A stretch of DNA of 64,000 nucleotides, taken from NCBI RefSeq assembly GCF_900114655.1, contig NZ_FOTT01000012.1:1-64000 (forward strand), in the 5' to 3' direction. The notes under the pieces were generated by a model that did no database searches, was not told where the DNA came from, and worked only from the letters and a program-made list of their open reading frames with translations. Positions 53,973 to 63,030 of the stretch are shown here, piece after piece. Source of the stretch: Candidatus Frackibacter sp. WG13 (lineage in GTDB: Bacteria; Bacillota; Halanaerobiia; Halobacteroidales; Acetohalobiaceae). The first letter of the stretch is position 1, and each line of letters starts with the position of its first letter. Both the position numbers and the translations under genes were made by a program.

Positions 53973-55205
53973 ATGGCAGACATAATAGTAGTAGGCGGCG
54001 GTGCTGCTGGAATGATGGCGGCTGGTGTTGCTGCTAACCAAGGCGCTGAAGTCTTATTGTTAGAGAAGAATGAACAGTTAGGTAAGAAGATATTAATCAC
54101 TGGTAAAGGTAGATGTAATTTGACTAATAACTGTGGAATCGAAGAAATTATTGCAAACTTTCCTAAGAACGGTTCTTTTCTGTATAGTGCTCTTTATACA
54201 TTTACAAACCAACAGTTACGTGATTTTTTTGCTGAATTAGGAGTACCAACGAAAGTGGAACGAGGTGGTCGTGTCTTTCCGGAGTCTGATTCAGCCCGGG
54301 ATATAGTTGCTGCTTTAAAGAGATATTTAGAGGAGAATGGAGTTAAGATTAAGTTAAATACTGCAGTTGCTAAAGTATTAGTTGAAGAGAAGCAGGTTAC
54401 TGGAGTTGAAGATAGAGATGGTAATTGTTACTTAGCTAAGAGAGTAATTCTAACACCTGGGGGCGCTGTCTATCCTAGCACCGGTTCTTCTGGTGATGGT
54501 TATCAGATGTTAGAAAGAATTGGACATACTATTACTTCAATTAAGCCTTCTTTAGTCCCCTTAAAGGTTAAAGAAGAATGGGCTAGTGAAGCCCAAGGCC
54601 TAACGCTTAAGAATGTAGAAGCATCGTTATACTTTAATGATGAGATGATTAGGACTGAATTTGGTGAACTCTTATTTACTCATTTTGGTGTTTCAGGGCC
54701 AATAGTATTAACTTTGAGTCGTAATGTAGTCAACAATTTAGGTAAAGGTAGTCTAAAGTTAGAGATTGATCTAAAGCCTGTTTTAACAGAGCAACAACTA
54801 GATGATAGAGTACAAAGAGATTTTGAGCAGTATAGTCGTAAACAGTTCAAGAATAGTCTTAGTGATCTCTTGCCTAGTAAATTAATCCCAATAGTAATCG
54901 AACTGTCATCTATTCCCGAAGATAAGTTTGTAAACCAAATTACGAAAGAAGAGAGAGCTGAATTAGTAAGAATCTTAAAAGGATTGACTTTGACTATTAT
55001 TGGGACTAAAGGATTAAAACAAGCAATTGTTACTAAAGGTGGGGTTAGCACCGATGAAATTGATTCTAGTACTATGGAATCAAAATTAATTTCTGGTCTT
55101 TATTTAGCTGGAGAAGTGGTTGATATTGATGCTTATACAGGCGGTTTTAATTTGCAGGCAGCTTTTTCTACTGGTTATTTAAGTGGGATTAATAGTATTA
55201 ATTAA
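53973..55205 (+). CDS. HI0933/YhiN-family flavoprotein oxidoreductase
   Basis: A 410-residue FAD/NAD(P)-binding protein. It has the dinucleotide fold VVGGGAAGMMAAGVAA (5-20), LLEKNEQLGKKILITGKGRCNLTNN and later GGAVYPSTGSSGDGY, with a C-terminal GEVVDIDAYTGGFNLQAAFSTGY. This large family (also called BaiN/RdsA-like) has few characterised members, and the substrate here is unknown. GGGAGAGA precedes the ATG. It is not clearly tied to the fatty-acid genes. Confidence 0.88.
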   Translation: MADIIVVGGGAAGMMAAGVAANQGAEVLLLEKNEQLGKKILITGKGRCNLTNNCGIEEIIANFPKNGSFLYSALYTFTNQQLRDFFAELGVPTKVERGGRVFPESDSARDIVAALKRYLEENGVKIKLNTAVAKVLVEEKQVTGVEDRDGNCYLAKRVILTPGGAVYPSTGSSGDGYQMLERIGHTITSIKPSLVPLKVKEEWASEAQGLTLKNVEASLYFNDEMIRTEFGELLFTHFGVSGPIVLTLSRNVVNNLGKGSLKLEIDLKPVLTEQQLDDRVQRDFEQYSRKQFKNSLSDLLPSKLIPIVIELSSIPEDKFVNQITKEERAELVRILKGLTLTIIGTKGLKQAIVTKGGVSTDEIDSSTMESKLISGLYLAGEVVDIDAYTGGFNLQAAFSTGYLSGINSIN

Positions 55206-55276
55206 TTATAATTGGGATATTTTTGTTATTGAGGACATAATATTATAAATAGAAATGACTATTATGAGGTGATATT

Positions 55277-55846
55277 ATGTCCCGGGGGTTTTATGATTTT
55301 GTAATAAGATTAATTGAAAGGATAGAGAGTCTTTTAATTAAAGGCACAATAGCATTAATTATCCTATTAATTACTGTACAAGTTGCTTTAAATGACCCAC
55401 TAAATGTTAATTTGAAGCTAAGCGAGTTACCAGTAGTAGAAAAAGTATTAACCTATTTGCCACTGGAGAAATTGGATCTAGAATATCAGCAAACTCAGCA
55501 AGGAGTTGCTAAACATAAAGAAGCCAGTAGAATATCTAGTCAAGTAATGGGGGAAAAGAAGGGATTAATTGAGTTAACAGTCTTAAATTTAGACCAAGTT
55601 AATCAGAATAATATTAGAATTATAGTTAATGGGAAGCGAATAGATAATTTTATAGGTAATCAAATACAAATTTTTGTTTCAGATGGTGATAGAGTCATAG
55701 TAGATACTCGTGGTGTGCAAAGAGGACTATGGTTTAAGGTTACAGATATTTCTGGTGGTATTCAGAACTTTAGAGTTGGAGAGCAGATCTGGATTCAGGA
55801 TAATTTAAAGAGTTTAGGTCGGGTAGAGTTTCAAAAAAGATATTAA
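55277..55846 (+). CDS. Membrane-anchored hypothetical protein
   Basis: I do not recognise this 189-residue protein. It has one N-terminal membrane helix (about 20-41, LIKGTIALIILLITVQVAL), a helical charged stretch, and a C-terminal beta-rich region (LIELTVLNLDQ, NIRIIVNGKRID, IQIFVSDGDRVIVD) that looks like a small extracytoplasmic Ig- or PEGA-like domain. GAGGTGAT precedes the ATG. It is 72 nt after the flavoprotein gene and has no hairpin terminator of its own. Confidence 0.65.
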   Translation: MSRGFYDFVIRLIERIESLLIKGTIALIILLITVQVALNDPLNVNLKLSELPVVEKVLTYLPLEKLDLEYQQTQQGVAKHKEASRISSQVMGEKKGLIELTVLNLDQVNQNNIRIIVNGKRIDNFIGNQIQIFVSDGDRVIVDTRGVQRGLWFKVTDISGGIQNFRVGEQIWIQDNLKSLGRVEFQKRY

Positions 55847-55990
55847 AATATGGTTGTAAAACTTAAAGCTTTATGTTAATATAGTAGAAAGGTTTATGGT
55901 ATTATGGTAGTACGGTAGGTTGGTAGATATGGTATTTAACTAATTTTTCATTTAAAAAATTTAATATTTTAGGTAACTTGGTTTGCTAGG

Positions 55991-56083
55991 ATGGTTATAT
56001 TAAAAGGTAGGAGTGCCAAGTTAATTCTATTAGTCATTGGTATTGTAATGCTAATAGTAATTTATAATATTAATCTTTATTAA
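55991..56083 (+). CDS. Possible 30-residue small membrane protein
   Basis: An ATG-started frame of 30 codons in the hutP leader. The peptide has a basic start and a single hydrophobic stretch (LILLVIGIVMLIVIY). The stop lies 3 nt before the terminator stem at 56087. It has no good ribosome site and may be chance coding in an AT-rich leader; the hydrophobic, membrane-like composition is the only positive sign. Confidence 0.3.
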   Translation: MVILKGRSAKLILLVIGIVMLIVIYNINLY

Positions 56084-56086
56084 TAC

Positions 56087-56112
56087 ACACTCCTATTGGG
56101 AGTGTTTTTTTA
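56087..56112 (+). terminator. Leader terminator before hutP
   Basis: Stem ACACTCC/GGAGTGT with loop TATTG and a following run of seven T residues, 32 nt before the hutP ATG. With the promoter upstream it forms an attenuator arrangement. Confidence 0.88.
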
Positions 56113-56136
56113 TTTCAAAGAGGGAGGAATTAAATA

Positions 56137-56553
56137 ATGAAAGATGATCAAGCAAGTAAAGATGTGGCGGCAGCAGCAATTAAGATGGCGTTAACTGATA
56201 GGAAAGAAGAGGATATATTAAAAAAAGATTATGCTAAGGAAGGTTTAAAAGTAGCGGCTGTAGATTTTGGGGGAGAGTTTACTTCTTCAGTAAAGAAGAT
56301 TATAGAACGAGCAGTAGTTGCTGCTAAGCGGGAGTCAGTGATTAAAGAGACTCATACCGACCAAGGAGCAGTTGCAGGTGCTGCTCGTGAAGCTCTATCA
56401 CAGATTACTCCTAAAGCGATTGGCTTTAATGTAGGAGGGAAGATCGGTATTGCGAGGAGAGGCGATCACATTAGTGTTTCGGTCTTCTTTGCAATTGGTC
56501 TATTACATCTTAATGAAATAGCAATTGGATTAGGTCATCGCGCAGTGCCTTAA
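56137..56553 (+). CDS. hutP: HutP-family histidine-responsive antiterminator
   Basis: A 138-residue HutP homologue with THTDQGAVAGAAREALSQI (about 72-90), KAIGFNVGGKIGIARRGDHISVSVFF and LLHLNEIAIGLGHRAVP at the end. In B. subtilis, HutP binds L-histidine, a Mg ion and UAG-repeat RNA and lets RNA polymerase read through a terminator before the hut genes. His73 and His134 look equivalent to two of the Mg-binding His residues; the third (77 in Bacillus) is Gly here. It is the first gene of hutP-aroH-hisC-aroF-tyrA-aroA, i.e. linked to synthesis, not histidine breakdown. GAGGGAGGA precedes the ATG. Confidence 0.9.
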   Translation: MKDDQASKDVAAAAIKMALTDRKEEDILKKDYAKEGLKVAAVDFGGEFTSSVKKIIERAVVAAKRESVIKETHTDQGAVAGAAREALSQITPKAIGFNVGGKIGIARRGDHISVSVFFAIGLLHLNEIAIGLGHRAVP

Positions 56554-56585
56554 AGTTAATATTTTGAAGGGAAGGGGTTTAGAGA

Positions 56586-56954
56586 ATGAGTGTTAATGTT
56601 TATGCAATTAGAGGAGCCACTACAGTAAAGGAGAATAATAAAGAGGAGATTTTAACTAGTACGCAAGAATTATTACTAGAAATTATTGAGCAAAATAGAT
56701 TAGCAGAAGATGAGATAGTATCTATATTTTTTACTATGACTCAGGATCTAAATGCTGTCTTTCCAGCGCAAGCAGCTCGGCGACTAGGGTGGAAATTTAT
56801 TCCTCTGATGTGTGCTACCGAGGTTGATGTACCAGGTTCTCTTTCCAAATGTGTTAGAGTATTAGTACATATTAATCCTGATCACGAAATGTCAAAGATA
56901 GAACATGTCTATTTGAGAGAAGCAGAGAAGTTAAGACCAGATTTAGTGAACTAA
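56586..56954 (+). CDS. aroH: Chorismate mutase, AroH type
   Basis: A 122-residue monofunctional AroH-class mutase with VYAIRGATTVKENN at the start (active-site Arg), SIFFTMTQDLNAVFPAQAAR and the C-terminal VYLREAEKLRPDL. It converts chorismate to prephenate for Phe and Tyr. GAAGGGAAGGGG precedes the ATG. hisC follows by 14 nt. Confidence 0.95.
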   Translation: MSVNVYAIRGATTVKENNKEEILTSTQELLLEIIEQNRLAEDEIVSIFFTMTQDLNAVFPAQAARRLGWKFIPLMCATEVDVPGSLSKCVRVLVHINPDHEMSKIEHVYLREAEKLRPDLVN

Positions 56955-56968
56955 GGAGGAGAAGGATA

Positions 56969-58054
56969 ATGATTAGAGAAGAAATCTTAGATATTAAACC
57001 ATATGTACCAGGAAAGCCAATTGAAGAGGTGAAGAGGGAATTAGGATTAGATGATGTAATTAAGATGGCTTCTAATGAAAATCCAGTTGGACCATCTAAA
57101 GAAGCAATTAAGACTATGCAAGAAGTTGCTAAACAAGTACATATCTATCCTGACGGCAACTGTCACGTTCTTAGAAGGAGTTTAAGTGATAAGTTAGGAG
57201 TAGAAGAGGAGCAGTTAATCTTCGGTAATGGTTCAGACGGTCTATTAAGTTTAGTAGCAGAAGCTTTTTTAACTTCTAATGATGAGGTAATTATGGCTGA
57301 ACCATCATTTAGTCAATATGAGTTTGTAACTAATGTAATGGGTGGCGAGATAGTAACAGTTCCATTAGATAACTATACTCATGATTTATCAGCAATGTTA
57401 GAAGCAATTACAGATAAGACTAAATTAATCTTTGTCTGTAATCCTAATAATCCAACAGGAACTATTGTAGATAGAACAGAGATAGAGGAATTTTTAACTA
57501 AAGTACCAGAAGATATAGTTGTTATTTTTGATGAAGCTTACAAAGAATATGTAGATACAGGAGAATATCCAGAGAGCCTTAATTATTTAGATGAATATAA
57601 TAATATAATCGTTTTAAGAACATTTTCGAAAGCATATGCTTTAGCAGGGTTAAGGATTGGTTATGGAATTGCTAATGAAGAGTTAATAGGCTACATGAAT
57701 CGAGTTCGGCATCCGTTTAATGTTAACTTAATGGCCCAAAGAGCAGCAGAAGCAGCATTAAAAGATGAAGAGCATTTAAATAAAAGTAAGCAAGTGAATG
57801 AAACAGGTAAAGAATATTTATATCAAGAATTTAAAAGACTAGGTTTAGATTATGTGCCTACACAGACTAATTTTATTTTGGTCGACATTGAAGAAGATGC
57901 CGGTAAAGTATTTGAAAATATGCTAAAAGAAGGAGTAATTATTCGTAATGCTCAAGCTTTTGGCTATGAAACTAAGATTAGAGTAACAGTTGGAACTGAG
58001 GAGCAGAATAAAAGGTTTATTGAGACTTTAGAAAAAGTGTTAAATAAATCTTAA
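56969..58054 (+). CDS. hisC: Histidinol-phosphate aminotransferase
   Basis: A 361-residue PLP aminotransferase of HisC type. It has IKPYVPGKPIEEV, LASNENPxGPS as MASNENPVGPS, CNPNNPTGT, the PLP Lys in RTFSKAYALAGLRIGYG, and ITVG-like VTVGT at the end. It is missing from the his operon, so it probably serves histidine synthesis and, from its place between aroH and aroF, also aromatic amino acid transamination, as known for some HisC enzymes. GGAGGAGAAGG precedes the ATG. Confidence 0.95.
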   Translation: MIREEILDIKPYVPGKPIEEVKRELGLDDVIKMASNENPVGPSKEAIKTMQEVAKQVHIYPDGNCHVLRRSLSDKLGVEEEQLIFGNGSDGLLSLVAEAFLTSNDEVIMAEPSFSQYEFVTNVMGGEIVTVPLDNYTHDLSAMLEAITDKTKLIFVCNPNNPTGTIVDRTEIEEFLTKVPEDIVVIFDEAYKEYVDTGEYPESLNYLDEYNNIIVLRTFSKAYALAGLRIGYGIANEELIGYMNRVRHPFNVNLMAQRAAEAALKDEEHLNKSKQVNETGKEYLYQEFKRLGLDYVPTQTNFILVDIEEDAGKVFENMLKEGVIIRNAQAFGYETKIRVTVGTEEQNKRFIETLEKVLNKS

Positions 58055-58100
58055 TTATTAATTCAATTTTAAATAGTTGAATTTATAGGAGGTTATGAAA

Positions 58101-59111
58101 GTGGTAATTGTAATGGAGAATGATGCTACTGAAGCACAAATTAATAATGTAGTTAATCGAGTAGAAGATTTAGGATTAAAAGTTCATCTTTCAAGAGGCA
58201 AAGTTAAGACAATCATTGGCGTAATAGGTGAAGATAAAAGAGAAAAAATACAATCTATAGCATCTTTGCGAGGGATCGAAAAAGTTGTGGAAATTACAAA
58301 ACCGTATAAATTAGCTGGAAAGCAGTTTAAAGAAGAAACAGTTGTTGATATTGATGGTGTTAAGATAGGTGGAGGTTCATTTGCAGTTATGGCTGGCCCT
58401 TGTGCTGTTGAAAGTAAGGAGCAATTGTTTGAGGCAGCAGAGATAGTTAAGGATAAAGGTGGGCATATTTTAAGAGGAGGTGCTTTTAAACCCCGAACTT
58501 CGCCATACAGTTTTCAAGGATTAGCTGAAGAAGGATTAAAAATGTTAGCTGAGGCTAGAGAGAGAACCGGCCTTAAAATAGTGACTGAAGTTATGGATAC
58601 TCGTAGTGTAGACTTGGTTAGTAATTATGCAGATGTCTTACAGATTGGTGCGCGTAATATGCAGAACTATCCTTTATTGAAGGAGGCCGGGAAACAGGAC
58701 AACCCGGTACTGTTAAAGAGAGCAATGACAGCAACTTATAAAGAGTTGTTGATGGCAGCAGAGTATATAATGGCTGGAGGAAACTATAATGTTATCCTCT
58801 GTGAAAGAGGGATTAGAACTTTTGTTGAGCATACAAGAAATACAGTAGATATCTCAACTGTACCAGTCATTAAAGAATTAAGCCATTTACCGGTTATTGT
58901 TGATCCTAGTCATGGTACTGGCAAGTGGAATTTAGTTAATCCAATGGCTAAGGCTGCTTTAGCTGCTGGAGCCGATGGTTTAATGGTAGAAGTCCATCCA
59001 GACCCTGCTACTGCTTTATGTGATGGACCTCAGTCTTTAACTCCTACTAACTTTACTAAGTTGATGGATGAGTTAAGACCGCTAGGTGAAGTAGTAGGGA
59101 AGAAGTTATAA
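58101..59111 (+). CDS. aroF: DAHP synthase (AroF, type I beta)
   Basis: A 336-residue protein with an N-terminal ferredoxin-like regulatory domain (about 1-70) and the catalytic barrel with [41 protein letters not shown] and [10 protein letters not shown]. It condenses PEP and erythrose-4-phosphate at the start of the shikimate pathway; the N-terminal domain is the likely feedback site. The start GTG 58101 has AGGAGG 8 nt before it; ATG 58095 is too close. Confidence 0.95.
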   Translation: MVIVMENDATEAQINNVVNRVEDLGLKVHLSRGKVKTIIGVIGEDKREKIQSIASLRGIEKVVEITKPYKLAGKQFKEETVVDIDGVKIGGGSFAVMAGPCAVESKEQLFEAAEIVKDKGGHILRGGAFKPRTSPYSFQGLAEEGLKMLAEARERTGLKIVTEVMDTRSVDLVSNYADVLQIGARNMQNYPLLKEAGKQDNPVLLKRAMTATYKELLMAAEYIMAGGNYNVILCERGIRTFVEHTRNTVDISTVPVIKELSHLPVIVDPSHGTGKWNLVNPMAKAALAAGADGLMVEVHPDPATALCDGPQSLTPTNFTKLMDELRPLGEVVGKKL

Positions 59112-59136
59112 CGTGGATAGTGGAGTTGAAAAGAGA

Positions 59137-60258
59137 ATGCAAGAGATTAAAGAGGTAGCGATTATCGGGGTAGGACTGCTAGGTAGTTCATTGGGGCTTG
59201 CTTTACGGAATTTGACTCCAGTCAAAAAGGTAATCGGATATGATAACCATGAAGAACATATAAAGACAGCGCTAGAGATAGGTAGCATTGACCAAGGTAT
59301 TAGTAGTCTTGATCTTGATAGTTTTGATGGTAACCAAGGATTTAAGGAAGTAGATTTAGTCTTTTTAGCTACACCTGTAGGAGTGATTCCGGAGCTAATT
59401 GAAAAGATTCAGCCTCAATTAAAATCTGGGGCGATTATTACTGATGTAGGGAGTACTAAAAGACAGTTAGTAAAAGAAATTGATTCAGTATTAAGGGATG
59501 ACTTGGTATACATTCCAGGTCATCCTATGACTGGATCTGAGATTAGTGGCCCTGAAGGAGCTGATTTGTATCTTTTTGAAAATGCAGTCTATGTTTTAAC
59601 TCCTTCAGAAGATATAGAAGAAGAAAAGATAGAATTATTAAGGGACTTGCTACAGATAATAGGAGCTAAATTACTCTTTATGTCGCCTAAGCAACATGAC
59701 CAAATTGTTGCTGCTGTTAGCCATTTACCTCATATTATGGCGTGTACTTTAGTTGATACAGTTGGCGAGGTTGCTAAAGAAGAGGAACGAGTATTTTCTT
59801 TAGCAGCTGGTGGTTTTAGAGATACAACTAGAATTGCCAGCGGAAGTTCTAAAATGTGGACTGATATCTGTCTTCATAATAAAGAGGCAATTCAAATAAT
59901 GATTAAAGTTTTTAAAGAGCGATTAACTGAATTTGAAGATTTATTAACTGCTACAAATACTAATGAGTTATTAAAAAAATTTGATCATATTAGAAATCTG
60001 CGTCGTCAGATTCCTAAAAAGAAAAGAGGATTAATTTCTCCTAATTATGAAATAATATTAACTCTACCTGACCGTCCAAAAGCTATCGGTGAGGCAACAT
60101 CACTTTTAGGAGAAGCAGGAATTAATATTGTTGATATTGAGATTTTAAGAGTAAGGGAACAAGGTGGAACTTTACGATTAGTCGTTGCTACAGAAGAAGA
60201 GTTAAAAACAGCAGAAAATTTATTGATTAAAGCAGGATATAAGTTACAGATAAAGTAG
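59137..60258 (+). CDS. tyrA: Prephenate dehydrogenase with ACT domain
   Basis: About 373 residues. The NAD fold GVGLLGSSLGLAL is at the N-terminus, followed by GHPMTGSEISGPEGAD and QHDQIVAAVSHLPH (catalytic His). A C-terminal ACT domain (about 295-370, NYEIILTLPDRPKAIGEA) is the likely tyrosine feedback site. It oxidises prephenate to 4-hydroxyphenylpyruvate. ATG 59137 has GTGGAG upstream; GTG 59113, two bases after aroF, is also in frame, so the start is uncertain. Confidence 0.94.
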   Translation: MQEIKEVAIIGVGLLGSSLGLALRNLTPVKKVIGYDNHEEHIKTALEIGSIDQGISSLDLDSFDGNQGFKEVDLVFLATPVGVIPELIEKIQPQLKSGAIITDVGSTKRQLVKEIDSVLRDDLVYIPGHPMTGSEISGPEGADLYLFENAVYVLTPSEDIEEEKIELLRDLLQIIGAKLLFMSPKQHDQIVAAVSHLPHIMACTLVDTVGEVAKEEERVFSLAAGGFRDTTRIASGSSKMWTDICLHNKEAIQIMIKVFKERLTEFEDLLTATNTNELLKKFDHIRNLRRQIPKKKRGLISPNYEIILTLPDRPKAIGEATSLLGEAGINIVDIEILRVREQGGTLRLVVATEEELKTAENLLIKAGYKLQIK

Positions 60259-60275
60259 TCTGAGGAGTGAGTATT

Positions 60276-61559
60276 ATGGAACTAAAAATTAAACCTAAAG
60301 GTAATTTACAAGGAAATATTAAAGTGCCAGGTGACAAATCAATCTCTCATCGGTCAGTAATGTTAGGAGCATTATCTAATGGGGAGACTGAGATAGAGGG
60401 ATTTTTAACTGGTGAAGACTGTTTGAATACTGCCCGTGCGTTCCAAAGTATGGGGGTTAAGATTGAAGGCTTAGGTTCAGAGAAGATGATTATTCATGGC
60501 GTAGGTTTAGATGGGCTGCAAGAACCGACTTCTATTTTAGATGTAGGTAATTCTGGAACTTCCATGCGATTAATGCTAGGTATTTTAGCAGGTCAAAACT
60601 TCTACTCAGTAATTACAGGTGATGAATCTTTATCTCAACGACCAATGGCGCGAGTAACCAAGCCTTTAAGTGATATGGGAGCTAAGATTTATGGAAGAGA
60701 TAATGGTAATCTGGCTCCATTAACAGTAATAGGACAAGAACTTACTAATCAAGAGTATCATTCACCTATTGCTAGTGCACAAGTTAAATCATGCATTCTA
60801 TTAGCTGGATTATATGCAGATGGAACGACAACAGTTATAGAACCAGAAAAATCCCGAGACCATACAGAAAGAATGTTAGAATACTTTGGAGCCGAAATAG
60901 AAGTTGAAGGGTTAAAGGTCAAAGTAAAAGGGAAGCCTAATTTACAGGGTAAGAGGATTAAAGTACCTAGCGATATATCTTCGGCTGCTTTCTTTATTGT
61001 AGCCGCATTAATTAATCAAAATTCAGAACTGGTTCTAAAAGATGTAGGTTTAAATCCAACGAGAGATGGAATTTTAGAAGTGTTACAGGACATGAAAGCT
61101 GACTATGAATTATTAGATAAAAGATTAGAGAATAAAGAGCCAATAGCAGATATCAAAGTTAAGAGTAGTAATTTACAGGCAACAACTATCGGCGGAGAAG
61201 TAATTCCTAAGCTAATAGATGAGATTCCAATATTAGCTATAGCTGCCACTCAAGCTGAAGGCGAAACGATAATTAAAGATGCTGAAGAACTAAGAGTTAA
61301 AGAAACAGACCGTATTAAAGCTATGGTTACAGAAATGAAAAGGTTAGGTATTGAAGTTGAAGAACGAGAAGACGGCATGGTCATTCCCGGGTCACAGACG
61401 ATTAAAGGCGGGTGTCGTTGCCAAAGCTACGGTGATCACAGGATAGCAATGTCTTTAGCCATCGCCGGTTTAATTGCTGAAGAGGAAGTAATCATTCAAA
61501 ATACGGAATGTATTAATACTTCTTTTCCTAGTTTTAGTGATTTGATAGCTCAAATTTAA
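60276..61559 (+). CDS. aroA: EPSP synthase (3-phosphoshikimate 1-carboxyvinyltransferase)
   Basis: A 427-residue enzyme with VPGDKSISHRSVMLGAL (substrate Lys/Ser/Arg), GNSGTSMRLMLGIL, SLSQRPMARV, SAQVKSCILLAGL, VKETDRIKAM and YGDHRIAMSLAIAG. It makes EPSP from shikimate-3-phosphate and PEP. The ATG at 60276 is preceded by GAGGAG; an in-frame GTG at 60267 would add three residues. The sequence looks closer to the class II type, though the class is not certain. Confidence 0.97.
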   Translation: MELKIKPKGNLQGNIKVPGDKSISHRSVMLGALSNGETEIEGFLTGEDCLNTARAFQSMGVKIEGLGSEKMIIHGVGLDGLQEPTSILDVGNSGTSMRLMLGILAGQNFYSVITGDESLSQRPMARVTKPLSDMGAKIYGRDNGNLAPLTVIGQELTNQEYHSPIASAQVKSCILLAGLYADGTTTVIEPEKSRDHTERMLEYFGAEIEVEGLKVKVKGKPNLQGKRIKVPSDISSAAFFIVAALINQNSELVLKDVGLNPTRDGILEVLQDMKADYELLDKRLENKEPIADIKVKSSNLQATTIGGEVIPKLIDEIPILAIAATQAEGETIIKDAEELRVKETDRIKAMVTEMKRLGIEVEEREDGMVIPGSQTIKGGCRCQSYGDHRIAMSLAIAGLIAEEEVIIQNTECINTSFPSFSDLIAQI

Positions 61560-61681
61560 TTTAAGTAAATTTCCTAATTATGCAGGAAGTCAATTTAACA
61601 ATTTAAGCAGGATTTATGCTTTCTTTCACGAAATAGTTATTTGATATAGGTAGAGAACAGTTGTGAAAGGAATTGATAGAT

Positions 61682-62341
61682 ATGAAATCAGATTTAGTAA
61701 TTGCAATTGATGGACCAGCGGGAGCAGGAAAGAGTACTATAGCTAAGCAGGTAGCCGAGGAGTTAGGTAGCATTTATATAGATACCGGTGCTATGTATCG
61801 TGCTTTAACTCTTAAGGCTCTGCGTTTAGAGATTGATATAGGTTCTGAACAAGAACTAGCGAATTTAGCTAAGAATACAGAGATTCGTTTCCGAAAGGTG
61901 GATAATCAAGACCGGATATTATTAGATAATGAAGATGTAAGTGAAGAGATTAGAAGCCAAGCAGTTAGTAATCATGTTTCTTTAGTTGCTAAAGTACCAG
62001 CAGTTAGAAAAGAGTTAGTTAATTTGCAACGAAAGATGGCGAAAGATACTAGTGTAGTAATGGATGGACGTGATATTGGTACTGTTGTTTTACCTAATGC
62101 AGATGTTAAAATATTTTTGACCGCGTCTGTAGAAGAGAGAACAAAGAGAAGGTATGAGGAGTTGAAGCTCAAAGGTGAAGAGATAGATTTTTTTCAGTTA
62201 AAGTCAGAAATTATAAGAAGAGATAAGTTAGACAGGGAACGAGTAGTGGCTCCTTTAAAGAAAGCAGATGATGCCATTGAATTGGATTCGACAAAGCTAA
62301 CGATTCGAGAGGTTGTTGAAGAAGTATTAAGATTATGCTAG
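61682..62341 (+). CDS. cmk: Cytidylate kinase
   Basis: A 219-residue (d)CMP kinase with P-loop IDGPAGAGKSTIAK (8-21), YIDTGAMYRALTLKAL, VMDGRDIGTVVLPNADVK and SVEERTKRRYEEL. The ATG at 61682 is 9 nt after AAAGGA. The gene follows aroA after a 120-nt gap with no gene or clear terminator; the aroA-cmk order is common in Firmicutes. plsC starts 11 nt after its stop. Confidence 0.97.
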   Translation: MKSDLVIAIDGPAGAGKSTIAKQVAEELGSIYIDTGAMYRALTLKALRLEIDIGSEQELANLAKNTEIRFRKVDNQDRILLDNEDVSEEIRSQAVSNHVSLVAKVPAVRKELVNLQRKMAKDTSVVMDGRDIGTVVLPNADVKIFLTASVEERTKRRYEELKLKGEEIDFFQLKSEIIRRDKLDRERVVAPLKKADDAIELDSTKLTIREVVEEVLRLC

Positions 62342-62352
62342 GAGGAGTTAGT

Positions 62353-62949
62353 ATGAAGGAAGGAAACTTAACCTATAAGTTTGGTCATTTTGCTTTTAAT
62401 ACTTTCTTTAGATTTGGGACTGGTTGGCAGATAGATGGTAGGGAGAATATTCCTCAGCAGGGACCATTAATTGTAGTTGCTAATCATATTAGTAATTGGG
62501 ACCCACCAATTGTAGGAAGTGCTTTGAACAGGCCTGTACATTTTATGGCTAAAAAAGAACTATTTGAGGCTCCTGTTATAGGTGGGGTTTTAAATCATAT
62601 AGGTATGATTCCTGTAAATCGAAGTAAGTCTGCTCGGGGAGCGATTCGTTCGGCATTAAAGATATTGAACGAAGGTAAAGTTTTAGGTGCTTTTCCCGAA
62701 GGTACTAGAAGTAAGACAGGTAAATTAAAAAGAGCTAAGTTAGGAATCGTTATGATTGCTTTAAAGGCGGAGGTTCCATTATTACCTATTGGTTTATCTA
62801 ATACTAAGCAGCCTTTTAGTGAAGATGTTAAAGTAAGGATAGGAGAGCCATTTACTTTAGATAAATATTATGGTAAGAAATTAGATAAGAAGGAAATGAA
62901 AGCAGTCGGTAGAGAGATTATGAGTGAGATTAAGACTTTAATTGAATAA
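62353..62949 (+). CDS. plsC: 1-acyl-sn-glycerol-3-phosphate acyltransferase
   Basis: A 198-residue acyltransferase with the HX4D motif NHISNWDPP (about 47-55) and FPEGTRSKTGKLKRAKLG (about 108-125). It acylates lysophosphatidic acid in phospholipid synthesis. The ATG at 62353 has AGGAGGAG directly before it. The cmk-plsC order is frequent in this group. Confidence 0.95.
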   Translation: MKEGNLTYKFGHFAFNTFFRFGTGWQIDGRENIPQQGPLIVVANHISNWDPPIVGSALNRPVHFMAKKELFEAPVIGGVLNHIGMIPVNRSKSARGAIRSALKILNEGKVLGAFPEGTRSKTGKLKRAKLGIVMIALKAEVPLLPIGLSNTKQPFSEDVKVRIGEPFTLDKYYGKKLDKKEMKAVGREIMSEIKTLIE

Positions 62950-63030
62950 TATACTAATTTTAGAATTAATTTTGTAATTAAATTATAGATGAACTTTTAG
63001 TTAAGTATAGATTAGAAAGTAGGTATAGTA

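Larger units (their letters stand above)
55854..56112 (+). promoter_or_regulatory. hutP leader: promoter, GGUAG triplets and terminator
   Basis: Promoter -35 TTGTAA (55854-55859), 17-nt spacer, -10 TAATAT (55877-55882). The leader then has GGTAG starting at 55906, 55914 and 55922, three UAG units at exact 8-nt spacing, and other UAGs downstream. It ends in an intrinsic terminator just before hutP. HutP of B. subtilis binds spaced UAG triplets in a leader to prevent termination when histidine is present, so self-regulation of this operon by antitermination is a reasonable reading, although the known spacing there is 7 nt. Confidence 0.55.

Noticed and set aside
55906-55926. GGTAG triplets as a TRAP binding site
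   Set aside because: TRAP sites have about eleven (G/U)AG units spaced 2-3 nt. Here there are three at 8-nt spacing, closer to HutP-type sites.
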